Shown here piece after piece: positions 37,915 through 46,286 of a stretch of DNA of 64,000 nucleotides. Under the pieces are notes generated by a model. That model ran no database searches, was not told the DNA's origin, and saw only the letters and a list, made by a program, of their open reading frames with translations. The DNA comes from Actinoplanes ianthinogenes (GTDB lineage: Bacteria; Actinomycetota; Actinomycetes; Mycobacteriales; Micromonosporaceae): assembly GCF_018324205.1 (NCBI RefSeq), contig NZ_AP023356.1:310001-374000 (forward strand). Direction: 5' to 3'. The number at the start of each line of letters is the position of its first letter. Within the stretch, counting starts at the first letter, position 1. A program made the translations under genes and the position numbers.

Positions 37915-39218
37915 GCCAGGCTCGCGACGGTCTCGGGCCGGCGGTCTTCACTCCGCGCCGGGCGCGGGGTGAAGAACGTGCGGGTGAGCAGCAGGATCGG
38001 CACCGCCATCATGAAGGCGATCAGCGCGACCGAGACCCCCAGCCGGCCCGGTGCCACCAGCAGGCCGGCCAGCGTCGCGCCGAGCAGCACGAACAGGTCG
38101 TTGGTCGGCAGCAGCATCGAGTAGTAGTGGGTCAGCTCGCGCTCGGTGAACCGGGCCTGCACCTCGGCCATGTAGACCGCCGTCGCGACCGATTCCAGAA
38201 TGCCGCCCACCACGAGAATGCCGATGGCCACGGCGGGCTGGTGGGCGAGCAGCAGAAACAGCCAGCACACCGCCTCGAGAACATTTCCGAGAATGTACAT
38301 GAGACCCGGGTTGAATCGCACCAGCCGGCCCGCCAGGAGCCCACCGGCCGCCCCACCGAGGCCCAGTGCGGCGATGAGGTATCCGAACATTCCGTCGATC
38401 TCCGGGAATCGGATGTGCGCGAATGCCGGAACGAATACCGAATTGAGGCCGACGACGAACACGTAGGTGAAGGCGGTGAGCGTCAGGCCGAGAACCATGC
38501 CGTCCCCGCGCACCATCGCGAACAGGTCCCGGGGATTGGTCACGAACAGCCTGCGCAGCAGGGCCGGCGGTGATCCGCCGAGCTTCGCCCGGGGTTCCGC
38601 GTCCGGCTCCGGCACGTCCTTCGACGCGGGGAACGGCCCGAGCAGCAGGGCCGCCGCGATCAACGCCATCACCCCCTCGACGAAGAAGAGGGTGGCGATG
38701 TCGGTGAGCACCAGGATCGGGCCGGCCACCAGCGGGCCGAGCAGCGAGGCGACCCGCTGGGCCGTGACGATCAGCCCGTTCGCGGCCAGCTCGCGGCCCT
38801 CGGGCGTCACCCGCGTCCGCAGCGCCAGCCGGGCCGGCGCCAGGAACATCGAGGTCAGACCGATCAGGAAGGACAGCACCTGGATCTGCCAGAGCGCGCC
38901 GGCGAACGGAATGGCGATCGCGATCAGGGCGCTGGCCACCGAGGCGAGCACGGCGACGACCCGGGCGTCCCGGCGCCTGACGACCTCGGCCACCACGGTG
39001 CCGAGCAGGATGTTCGGGATCAGCCGGACCGCGAGGGTGAGACCGAACTCGAGACCCATCCCGAACCGGTCCAGCAGGAAGATCGGCAGTGCCACGCCGG
39101 TCACCGCGCCACCGAGCTGACTGATCGTGAGGCTGCCGAAAAGGCGGGCCAGCCCGGGCGCCCGCCAGATCGGCGCCGGCGCCGGGCGCGGCGTCGCCGC
39201 GCTCTGCGGGAGTGGCAT
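37911..39218 (-). CDS. MFS exporter, first gene of left arm
   Basis: 435 aa, about 12 membrane segments, related to MFS_3/TetV-like drug exporters (FGSLTISQLGGAVTGVALPIFLLD, then LAPARLALRTRVTPEG). ATG at 39218 has GGAGGGACC upstream. As the first gene of a biosynthetic operon it most likely exports the product and gives self-resistance. Confidence 0.85.
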   Translation of the reverse strand: MPLPQSAATPRPAPAPIWRAPGLARLFGSLTISQLGGAVTGVALPIFLLDRFGMGLEFGLTLAVRLIPNILLGTVVAEVVRRRDARVVAVLASVASALIAIAIPFAGALWQIQVLSFLIGLTSMFLAPARLALRTRVTPEGRELAANGLIVTAQRVASLLGPLVAGPILVLTDIATLFFVEGVMALIAAALLLGPFPASKDVPEPDAEPRAKLGGSPPALLRRLFVTNPRDLFAMVRGDGMVLGLTLTAFTYVFVVGLNSVFVPAFAHIRFPEIDGMFGYLIAALGLGGAAGGLLAGRLVRFNPGLMYILGNVLEAVCWLFLLLAHQPAVAIGILVVGGILESVATAVYMAEVQARFTERELTHYYSMLLPTNDLFVLLGATLAGLLVAPGRLGVSVALIAFMMAVPILLLTRTFFTPRPARSEDRRPETVASLA

Positions 39219-39446
39219 TTCTGGTCCCTCCGGTCTGCGGTAAATGCGTCGTCGAGGCCAGACGATACCGACGGGGAACACGGCGGGACACGATTCTTCG
39301 CGGTCTTAGGGGTGGAGACCCGGCGGAGCCGTTCTCCGGCCGCGACATTAGGGGTTATTAAGGGTGTTCAAAACGCCTGTCAGATCGATAGCGTTCCATG
39401 CAAACCGGCTGAATGGTCACTTCCTGCGAGCGACGGGGGTATTTCC
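39219..39446. promoter_or_regulatory. Divergent control region of the cluster
   Basis: The only untranslated stretch of the locus, 228 bp, AT-richer than its surroundings. It holds three similar direct repeats: TTAGGGGT at 39306, TTAGGGGT at 39348 and TTAAGGGT at 39358, all on the plus strand. These could bind a pathway regulator (none is encoded inside the locus). Promoters for both arms must lie here. Confidence 0.5.
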
Positions 39447-40736
39447 TTGAACGTCAGCCACATTGGTGCGTCACACTACCGTCACCCGTCCCCTCGCGAA
39501 TCCGGTGACCGGTACGACGTGGCGCGGCAGTGCCAGGACATCATCGATCTGATGCTGCGGCGGCAGGACGAGCTCGTCGGCGCGCTGACCGGCATCGCCA
39601 CCCACGACAGCGCCACGGACGAACTGCACCGGTCCATCCGGGCGCTCGCCGGGGTGCGCTGGGAGTTCGCCGGCAACCGCCCGGACCCCCTGGACCTGCT
39701 CGGCGTGTTCCTGCCGTCGAACAACGTCCTCTACTCGTACACGCTGCTGTGTGTCATCCCGTCGCTGTACACCCGGCACGTCGCGATCCGGCCGTCCAGC
39801 CGGGTGTCCGGCGTGATCGAGACCGTGCACGAGATCCTCTCGCCCGCGGTGCGCGGACACGACACGTCCCGGGTGGCGCTCACCCGGGAGTCGCAGCGGG
39901 ACTTCGTCCGGTCCTGCGCCGAGGGCGACGGTGTCGTCTTCACCGGCCGGTACGAGAACGGACTCGACATCGCCGGCCGGGTCTCCGCCCGGACGAAGCT
40001 GCTGCTGTTCGGGTCGGGTCCCAACCCGTTCGTGGTGGGCCCGGAGGCGGCCGTCACGACCGTCGTCGACGACCTGCTGCGCAGCCGGCTCTACAACTCC
40101 GGTCAGGACTGCCTGTGCCCGGACGCCGTGTTCGTGCACCGCGACCGGGTGTCCGAGGTGGTGACCCAGCTGACCGAGCGGCTGGCCGAGGTGCCGATGT
40201 CCGACCGGCGCGACCCGGCGGCCCGGGTGGTCCCGCTGGTGTACGACGACGCGGCCCAGGGCACGGCGGAGTACCTCGACCTGCACCGTGACCAGGTCCG
40301 GTTCGGCGGCACGGTGGATCTCGCGACGAACACCGTCACCCCGACGGTCCTGCTCACCGAACTGCACCCGCAGCTGCGGCCACCGGAGTTCTTCTCCCCG
40401 GTCTTCCAGATCTGCGTGTACGACGACGTGGCCCAGATCCACGAGTGGGCGAACACCCCGGCCGAACTGGCCCGGGGCATGTACCTCTCGGTCTACGGCG
40501 AGCCCGCGCTGCGCTCGGCGACCGTCGGCACCAGCATCGTGACCCGCGACTGCACCACCTTCGACATCGAGGACGGCAACCGCCCGTTCGGCGGTTTCGG
40601 GGTGCAGGCCAGCAGCGTGCACGAGCGGGGCCGGCTGATTCCCCGCCCGCTGCTGGTCTCGGCGGAGTTCGGCGCCGCCCGGCGCGGCCGGGTTCTCGCG
40701 GCGGCCGGTGCCGCGCTGGCCGGTGAGCCGGCATGA
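39447..40736 (+). CDS. Aldehyde-dehydrogenase-superfamily protein, first gene of right arm
   Basis: 429 aa, shorter than usual ALDHs (about 480). The thiol motif is intact (NSGQDCLCPDAVFVH), and VFTGRYENG and GGFGVQASSVHERG resemble conserved ALDH segments. The LELGGK motif with the general-base Glu is replaced by LLLFGSG, which suggests an acyl-CoA reductase-like or thioester-linked activity in place of simple aldehyde oxidation. TTG at 39447 is chosen for the GGGGGT 8 nt upstream; start uncertain. Confidence 0.7.
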   Translation: MNVSHIGASHYRHPSPRESGDRYDVARQCQDIIDLMLRRQDELVGALTGIATHDSATDELHRSIRALAGVRWEFAGNRPDPLDLLGVFLPSNNVLYSYTLLCVIPSLYTRHVAIRPSSRVSGVIETVHEILSPAVRGHDTSRVALTRESQRDFVRSCAEGDGVVFTGRYENGLDIAGRVSARTKLLLFGSGPNPFVVGPEAAVTTVVDDLLRSRLYNSGQDCLCPDAVFVHRDRVSEVVTQLTERLAEVPMSDRRDPAARVVPLVYDDAAQGTAEYLDLHRDQVRFGGTVDLATNTVTPTVLLTELHPQLRPPEFFSPVFQICVYDDVAQIHEWANTPAELARGMYLSVYGEPALRSATVGTSIVTRDCTTFDIEDGNRPFGGFGVQASSVHERGRLIPRPLLVSAEFGAARRGRVLAAAGAALAGEPA

Positions 40737-41296
40737 CCGCGCCGCTTCGCACGTCGCTGGTGACGGTGGGCTCGCCCGGCTCGGCACCGCCCCGGCTCCC
40801 CTCGTTCGCCCCCGGCGCCGTCGTCCGCCGGCACACCGACGTGCCGGCCCCGGAGGTGCTGCGGCGGGCGCTGCGGTCCACGCTGGACCTGCTCACCGGC
40901 GCCGACCGGCGCCAGGCGCCGGTCTTCGTGGCCGCCGCGCCCTACGCGGCCTGCACGGCGACGTATTTCGCCGAGCGGCACGAGGATCCGTCCCGGCGGC
41001 TCCGGCCGTCGCACTCGATCCAGATGGAGTGCTCGCGGCTGGCCCAGGGCCTGGACCAGGATCTCGACGAGGCCGACCGCTGGACCGGGGAGCTGTTCTT
41101 CCTCTGCACGCCGGAGCACGACGTACGCCAGTCGATCCGGAGCGCACGAGCCGCCGTGGCCGGCGGTGTCCCGGCGGCGCTGGTCGCGGAGATCGCCGTC
41201 GCCGCGGGGACCGAGGACGGCAAGCCGGCCCTGTCCGCCGCCGCCCTGCTGCTGGTCGCCGAGTCCGGGGACCTCTCCACCGGGGATCCGGCATGA
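40733..41296 (+). CDS. Unrecognised cluster protein, 187 aa
   Basis: No family recognised. The sequence is alpha/beta-like: APVFVAAAPYAACTATYF, SHSIQMECSRLAQGLDQDL and AVAGGVPAALVAEIA have a weak resemblance to the N-terminal half of thiolase-fold ketosynthases, but the active-site elements are absent. ATG 40733 overlaps the upstream stop, and its own stop overlaps the next start, so it is a true member of the operon. Could be a scaffold or chain-length-type partner of the ketosynthase at 44392. Confidence 0.6.
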   Translation: MTAPLRTSLVTVGSPGSAPPRLPSFAPGAVVRRHTDVPAPEVLRRALRSTLDLLTGADRRQAPVFVAAAPYAACTATYFAERHEDPSRRLRPSHSIQMECSRLAQGLDQDLDEADRWTGELFFLCTPEHDVRQSIRSARAAVAGGVPAALVAEIAVAAGTEDGKPALSAAALLLVAESGDLSTGDPA

Positions 41297-43020
41297 GCGC
41301 CCCGGCACTGGACCCGGCGGCGCCGGCGGCTGTCGACCGGGCGGTCACCGGCTGCTGGCCGGTGGCGGCCCAGGTGCTTCGCGAGGCCGGCTGTGAGCTG
41401 GTGTTCGGCTTGCCGGCGGACGAGCCGGGTCTGCTCGACGCGGCGGCACACACCGACGGCCTCACCCCGATCCCGGTACGCGACCAGCGGGCCGGCGCCT
41501 GCGCCGCGGTCGCCGCCGCGATGCTGACCCGCCGCCCGGTCGTGCTGGCGCTCACCACCGGTCCGGCGTTCACGAACGCGCTGACCGGGCTGCTCGAGGG
41601 CAACTCGCTCGGCGCTCCGGTGATCGTGGTGACCACCCGGATCGCGGCGGCCGAGATCGGCCGGGGCGGTTTCCAGGAAACCGATCAACGGTCGCTGGCC
41701 CAGTCGGTGGTGAAGGACCATCTCGTGGTCGCCACCGCGGAGAGCCTGCCGTGGGCGCTGCGCCGAGCCGCGCATCTCGCCCTGAACGGCCGGCCGGCGC
41801 CGGTCCTGGTGGAGATCACCACCGAGGTCGGCACGGCCACCGATCTGATCGTGCACCCCGGCGCCGGTGATCCGGTCCAGGTGGCCCGGTCGGCGCCCGA
41901 CCCGGCCGACGTCTCCGTCGCGGCCGCCGTGCTGGCCCGGGCCAGCCGTCCGCTCCTGCTGGCCGGCGGTGGCGTCCGCGCGGCGGGCGCCACCGCAGCG
42001 GTGCGCGCCCTGGCCGCCGAGTGGGGCGCCGCCACCGCCACCACCGCCTCCGGCCGGGGCACCTTCGACGAGCGGCACCCGCACTACCTGGGCCTGGTCG
42101 GCCTGTACGCCACCCCACCGCTCACCGAGCGCATCGCCGAGGCCGACGTGGTGCTGGCGATCGGCACCGCGCTGGAGGAGACCGTCCGGATGGGCTGGGA
42201 TCTCGACCGGGTCCGGCTGGTGCACGCCGACGGCGATCCGGCCGCCTTCCACCGGTCGGTGCCGGCCGAGGTCACCCTGCTCGGCGACGCGGGACTGACC
42301 GCCGCGGCGCTGCGGGCCGCGCTGGCCGGCGACGCGGGCGCCGCACGGCGTACCGGATGGCTCGGCTCGGTGGTGCGCGCCCGGCAGGCGATGGACGCCC
42401 GGGCCGCGGCGGTGACCTTCGCCGAGTCACCCACCCGGACGGTGCTGCGCGCCCTGGTGGAGCGGTTCCCGGACGCGGTGCTGGTGCAGGAGAACGGCCT
42501 GCACGACATCTGGGGCTACCACCTCTCGGCACTGACGCTGCCCGCCGACTTCCCGCTGGTCGGCCCCGGCGAGCAGACCATGATGGGCTTCGGGCTGCCG
42601 GCGGCGGTCGGCGCCTCGGTGGCCCGGCCGGGCCGGCCGGTGGTGGTGGTCTGCGGGGACGGCGCGTTCGCGATGAGCTCGAACACCCTGCCGACCGCGG
42701 CCGAGCTGGGCTGCCCGCTGGTCATGGTGGTGTTCGACAACGGCGGTTTCGGCTGGCCCCGCTTCCTGCGGCAGCAGGAGGGCGAGCCGACCACGACGGC
42801 GGACTTCGGCACCCGGCTGCCGATGGCCGAGCTGGTCGAAGCGCTCGGCGGGGTGGTCGCGACCGTGACCGACGCCGAGTCGGCCGGGTCCGCCCTGCGG
42901 GACGCCCGGGCCGCCGTGGACGACGGCCGGCTCGCGCTCGTCGTGGTGCCGGTCGACGACGACGACGTGCCGGTGGGCATCCGCCGGATCTGTGGCGTGG
43001 AGGGTCCGGCGCCATGGTGA
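41293..43020 (+). CDS. Thiamine-diphosphate-dependent enzyme (acetolactate synthase-like)
   Basis: 575 aa with the three domains of the family: Pyr domain (1-170), central domain (RPLLLAGGGVRAAG near 215), PP domain with GDGAFAMSSN...VVFDNGGFG as the metal/ThDP motif. At the position of the catalytic Glu (RHEQ in most members) it has VRDQRAGA, so the proton-relay Glu seems replaced by Gln. Family members decarboxylate 2-oxo acids and may ligate the product to an acceptor. Coupled by 4-bp overlaps on both sides. Confidence 0.85.
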   Translation: MSAPALDPAAPAAVDRAVTGCWPVAAQVLREAGCELVFGLPADEPGLLDAAAHTDGLTPIPVRDQRAGACAAVAAAMLTRRPVVLALTTGPAFTNALTGLLEGNSLGAPVIVVTTRIAAAEIGRGGFQETDQRSLAQSVVKDHLVVATAESLPWALRRAAHLALNGRPAPVLVEITTEVGTATDLIVHPGAGDPVQVARSAPDPADVSVAAAVLARASRPLLLAGGGVRAAGATAAVRALAAEWGAATATTASGRGTFDERHPHYLGLVGLYATPPLTERIAEADVVLAIGTALEETVRMGWDLDRVRLVHADGDPAAFHRSVPAEVTLLGDAGLTAAALRAALAGDAGAARRTGWLGSVVRARQAMDARAAAVTFAESPTRTVLRALVERFPDAVLVQENGLHDIWGYHLSALTLPADFPLVGPGEQTMMGFGLPAAVGASVARPGRPVVVVCGDGAFAMSSNTLPTAAELGCPLVMVVFDNGGFGWPRFLRQQEGEPTTTADFGTRLPMAELVEALGGVVATVTDAESAGSALRDARAAVDDGRLALVVVPVDDDDVPVGIRRICGVEGPAPW

Positions 43021-44399
43021 CCGGGAACCTGTTCCTCGACGGCGTGCCGGTCGAGGCGGCGACGCTGCGGCGCACGCTCGACGAGGTCGTGCGGCACTGC
43101 GGGCGGCTGGGCGCCGGTCCCGGCCGGGCGATCATGACGGCCTGCCGGACCGGGCTGGGCGCGCTGGCGGCGGTGGTGGCGGCACGCCGGCTGGGCGCCG
43201 CGGTCGCGTTCTCACCGCCGGCGCTGCAACTTGAGCTGTGCGCCCGGCTGGCGACGTACAGCGCCGCCGAGATCGTCGAGGGCCGGGACGGCATGCCCGA
43301 GGTGCTGCCGGTGGCCGGCCCCGGGCGGGCCACCCTGCCGGCCGAGGCCGCCGCCGTCTTCCCGACCTCGGGGAGCACCGGCCGGCCGCGGCTGGTGTTG
43401 TTGTCCCACGCGGCGCTCGAGTACCAGACGCGCGAGACCGCGGCCCGGCTGGGGATCGGCGACGCCGACACCATGCTGGTGCCCCTCCCGCTGGCCCACG
43501 CATACGGTCTGACGATCGCGCTGATGTGGCTGTCGGGCGGCGGCGACCTGCTGGTGGAGACGTCGTTCACGGTGGGCGGGCTCACCCGGCGGCTGCTGAC
43601 CCGGGACGTCACCACGCTGGACGGGGTGCCGTCGATGTATTCGCTGCTGCTCGGCGCGGCGAGCCGGGAGCCGGCCGTCGCCGAGCGGCTGCGCCGGGTG
43701 CGGGTCCGCGGCATCGGCGGGGACGTCCTGCATCCGGCGCTGGCGGCCCGCTTCGCCGCGCTCGGGGCGGACCTGCACGACGGCTACGGGCTGACCGAGG
43801 CCGGGCCGAACGTCGCGGTCAGCGCGCCGGGGCTGACCCGTCCCGGCACGGTCGGCCTACCGCTGCACGGCACCGAGGTGCGCCGTGCGGCGAGTGGTGA
43901 ACTGGTGATCCGTACCCCCAGCCGGATGCTCGGCTACCTCGGCGACCCGGAGGCCACCGCGGCGGCCCTGACCGCGACCGGGTGGTTGCGCTCCGGCGAC
44001 ATCGGCGAGGTCGATCCCGACGGGCACGTCCGCGTGCTGGGGCGCCTCAAGGAGGCGCTCATCGTGGACGGCGAAACCCACGCGCCCACCTCGATCGAGG
44101 ACGTGCTGCGGACGATGTCCGGGGTGGTGGAGGCGTGCGTGCTCGGCGTCCGCTCGGCCGAGGACACCTCCGGTCGCGGCGATCGCGTCGTCGCGTTCGT
44201 CGAGATGGCCGAGCCGGTCGCGGTCGCCGACCTGCGCACCCTCTGCCGCCGCCACCTGCCTCCCCGGTTACGGCCCCGGGACATCCACATCGACGTGCCG
44301 CTCCCCCGCACCGGCACCGGGAAGGTGGACCGCGCGGCGCTGCGCCGCTGGGTGGCCCAGGAAGCGGCCGCCCGGAAGGAGATGACTCACCATGGCTGA
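43014..44399 (+). CDS. AMP-dependent acyl/aryl ligase
   Basis: 461 aa, ANL superfamily. A3 P-loop TSGSTGRPR, A5 DGYGLTEAGP, A7 LRSGDIGEVD, A8 hinge VLGRLKEALIVDGE and A10 Lys in GTGKVDRAAL are all present. It should activate a carboxylic acid as the adenylate and load CoA or a carrier protein. A leucine at 44268-44270 uses TTA, the codon that depends on bldA tRNA in streptomycetes. ATG 43014 overlaps the upstream stop. Confidence 0.85.
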   Translation: MVTGNLFLDGVPVEAATLRRTLDEVVRHCGRLGAGPGRAIMTACRTGLGALAAVVAARRLGAAVAFSPPALQLELCARLATYSAAEIVEGRDGMPEVLPVAGPGRATLPAEAAAVFPTSGSTGRPRLVLLSHAALEYQTRETAARLGIGDADTMLVPLPLAHAYGLTIALMWLSGGGDLLVETSFTVGGLTRRLLTRDVTTLDGVPSMYSLLLGAASREPAVAERLRRVRVRGIGGDVLHPALAARFAALGADLHDGYGLTEAGPNVAVSAPGLTRPGTVGLPLHGTEVRRAASGELVIRTPSRMLGYLGDPEATAAALTATGWLRSGDIGEVDPDGHVRVLGRLKEALIVDGETHAPTSIEDVLRTMSGVVEACVLGVRSAEDTSGRGDRVVAFVEMAEPVAVADLRTLCRRHLPPRLRPRDIHIDVPLPRTGTGKVDRAALRRWVAQEAAARKEMTHHG

Positions 44400-45480
44400 C
44401 CCCGAACTCGTCGTCACCGGCCTCGGCCTGGTCACCACGTTCGGCTGCGGCGTGCAACCGTTCTGGACCCGGCTGGTCGAGGGTGCCTCCGGGCTCACCG
44501 CGGCCGCGGTCGCCCCGGCGCCCGGCCCGAGCGACCGGCCGGACGACCCCGGCCGCCAGCCGTGGCTGGTGCGCCGTGCCCTGGACGAGGCGCTCGCCGA
44601 CGCGGGGCTTCCGGCACCGCCGGCCCGGGCGGTGGTCGTCCTGGTCGGCCAGACCCCGGCCCTGGACCGGACGACGGGCCGCCGGCTGTCGATGCTGGGC
44701 GCCGATCCGCTGGCCACCGCGGTCCGCGGCGACGCCGAGCCGGTCTTCCTGTCGCACGCCTGCGCCTCGGTGCTGTTCGGCATCGCCCTGGGCGGCCACT
44801 GGCTGCGGGCCGGTCTCGCGGACACCGCGATCGTGCTGGGCGGCTGGACCGCCGGCGAGTACGGCGTCGCCTCGATGGAGGTGGTCAAGGCGCTCAGCCC
44901 GGAGGTGGCCCGGCCGTTCGACGCCGAGCGCACCGGCACCACGCTCGGCGAGGGTGGCGGCGCGCTGGTGCTGGAACGCGCGACCGACGCGAACCGGCGC
45001 GGCGCGACACCGCGGGCGGTGGTCGCCGGGGTGACGTGCCGCGTCGCCGGCACCGAGGCGGCCGCGTCCGACCCGGGCGCCACCTCCGCCGTCCTGACCG
45101 AGGCCCTGCGCCGGACCGGCGTACGGTGTCCGGATCACGTGCACGCCCACGCGGCCGGCACCCGCCAGGGTGACGAGGCCGAACTCGCCGGGCTGGACCG
45201 GCTGGCGCGCGACCAGGCCTGGCCGGCGACCACGGTCAGCAGCCACAAGGGAGCCGTCGGCCACCTGATGCACAGCGCCGGCTTCCCGGCGTCGGTGGCC
45301 GCCGTTCGCACCCTGGAAACCCGCACGGCACCGCCCACCGCCGGACTGCGCGCCCCGGTCGAGCGGGGCGGCCTGACCGTGCCGACCACCGCGCAGCGCC
45401 TGTCCCGGGTGGACAGCGTGCTGGTGAACAGCTTCGGGTTCGGCGGGAACACCGCCGCCATGGTGCTGCGCAAGCCATGA
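44392..45480 (+). CDS. Beta-ketoacyl synthase-like protein
   Basis: 362 aa, condensing-enzyme fold. Nucleophile Cys in FLSHACASVLFG, first His in HAHAAGTRQGDEAE, and KxxxGHxxxSAG (SHKGAVGHLMHSAG) give a complete Cys-His-His set as in KAS I/II. It is shorter than FabF (about 410) and lacks part of the N-terminal half. The substrate thioester is unknown. Overlaps the ligase by 8 bp and the next gene by 4 bp. Confidence 0.8.
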   Translation: MADPELVVTGLGLVTTFGCGVQPFWTRLVEGASGLTAAAVAPAPGPSDRPDDPGRQPWLVRRALDEALADAGLPAPPARAVVVLVGQTPALDRTTGRRLSMLGADPLATAVRGDAEPVFLSHACASVLFGIALGGHWLRAGLADTAIVLGGWTAGEYGVASMEVVKALSPEVARPFDAERTGTTLGEGGGALVLERATDANRRGATPRAVVAGVTCRVAGTEAAASDPGATSAVLTEALRRTGVRCPDHVHAHAAGTRQGDEAELAGLDRLARDQAWPATTVSSHKGAVGHLMHSAGFPASVAAVRTLETRTAPPTAGLRAPVERGGLTVPTTAQRLSRVDSVLVNSFGFGGNTAAMVLRKP

Positions 45481-46286
45481 CGATCGAGCCGAGGAGCCCG
45501 ATGATGTCGTTACCTCTGGTCACCGTGGTGACACCCACCATGAACCGGCCGGCCGAACTGGTCCGGGCGATGCACTCCGTGGCGGCGCAGCGCGGTGTCC
45601 GCGTCGAGCACCTGGTGATCGGCGACAACTGCCCGGCGCTCACGGACGCGCTGGTCGCCGAGCTGTCGCGGCGTTTCCCGCACGCGATCGTCCGCAACGT
45701 CACGGGTGCCGAGCACGCCGCCCTGCCGCAGGACTACCTGCCGGCGCGGCTCGGCGCGCTCCGCAACGGTGCTGTCGCCGTGGCGTCCGGCGAGTGGATC
45801 GCGCAGCTCGACGACGACAACGAGTTCGAACCGGACCACCTGCGGTCCCTGCTGGACTGCCTGGCGGCCAACCCGGGAGTCGAGGTCGCGCACAGCTGGC
45901 GCCGGCTGGTCGCGCCGGACGGGTCGCCGTACGTGGCCGCGGAGAACCCGTGGCATCCCGACCCGGCGTTGCGGGCCTCGTCGTACGCCCGCCTGGTGGA
46001 GCTCGGCGTCTTCGAGCCCGGCTCGCCGGTGGTCCGTGACGCGCTGCGCGCCGGCGGCCGGGAGTTCAACGGCGTGGACACCAGCGAGGTGCTGGTCAGC
46101 CGGCGGCTCTACCGGCGCTTTCCGTACCCGACCGAGTTCTCCCGCTGGTGGCGCAAGCTGGAATGGACCGACGACTACGCCTGGTGTGTGCTGCTGGACC
46201 GCGCGAAGGTGCCGATGGTGTGCAGCGAGAGGGCCACCCTGCGGTACTACATGGGCGGATATTCGAACGCCGCGGTCCTGCGGTGA
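45477..46286 (+). CDS. GT2-like glycosyltransferase B
   Basis: 269 aa, paralogue of the left-arm gene at 34830. Visible elements: VTVVTPTMNRP, HLVIGDNCPAL, IAQLDDDNEFEPDHL (metal site), AHSWRRLVAPDGSPY, FSRWWRKLEW and YYMGGYSN. ATG 45477 overlaps the ketosynthase stop by 4 bp, and its stop overlaps the amidase GTG. A second start (MMSLP) 8 codons in would fit the fold equally well. Confidence 0.8.
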   Translation: MTIEPRSPMMSLPLVTVVTPTMNRPAELVRAMHSVAAQRGVRVEHLVIGDNCPALTDALVAELSRRFPHAIVRNVTGAEHAALPQDYLPARLGALRNGAVAVASGEWIAQLDDDNEFEPDHLRSLLDCLAANPGVEVAHSWRRLVAPDGSPYVAAENPWHPDPALRASSYARLVELGVFEPGSPVVRDALRAGGREFNGVDTSEVLVSRRLYRRFPYPTEFSRWWRKLEWTDDYAWCVLLDRAKVPMVCSERATLRYYMGGYSNAAVLR

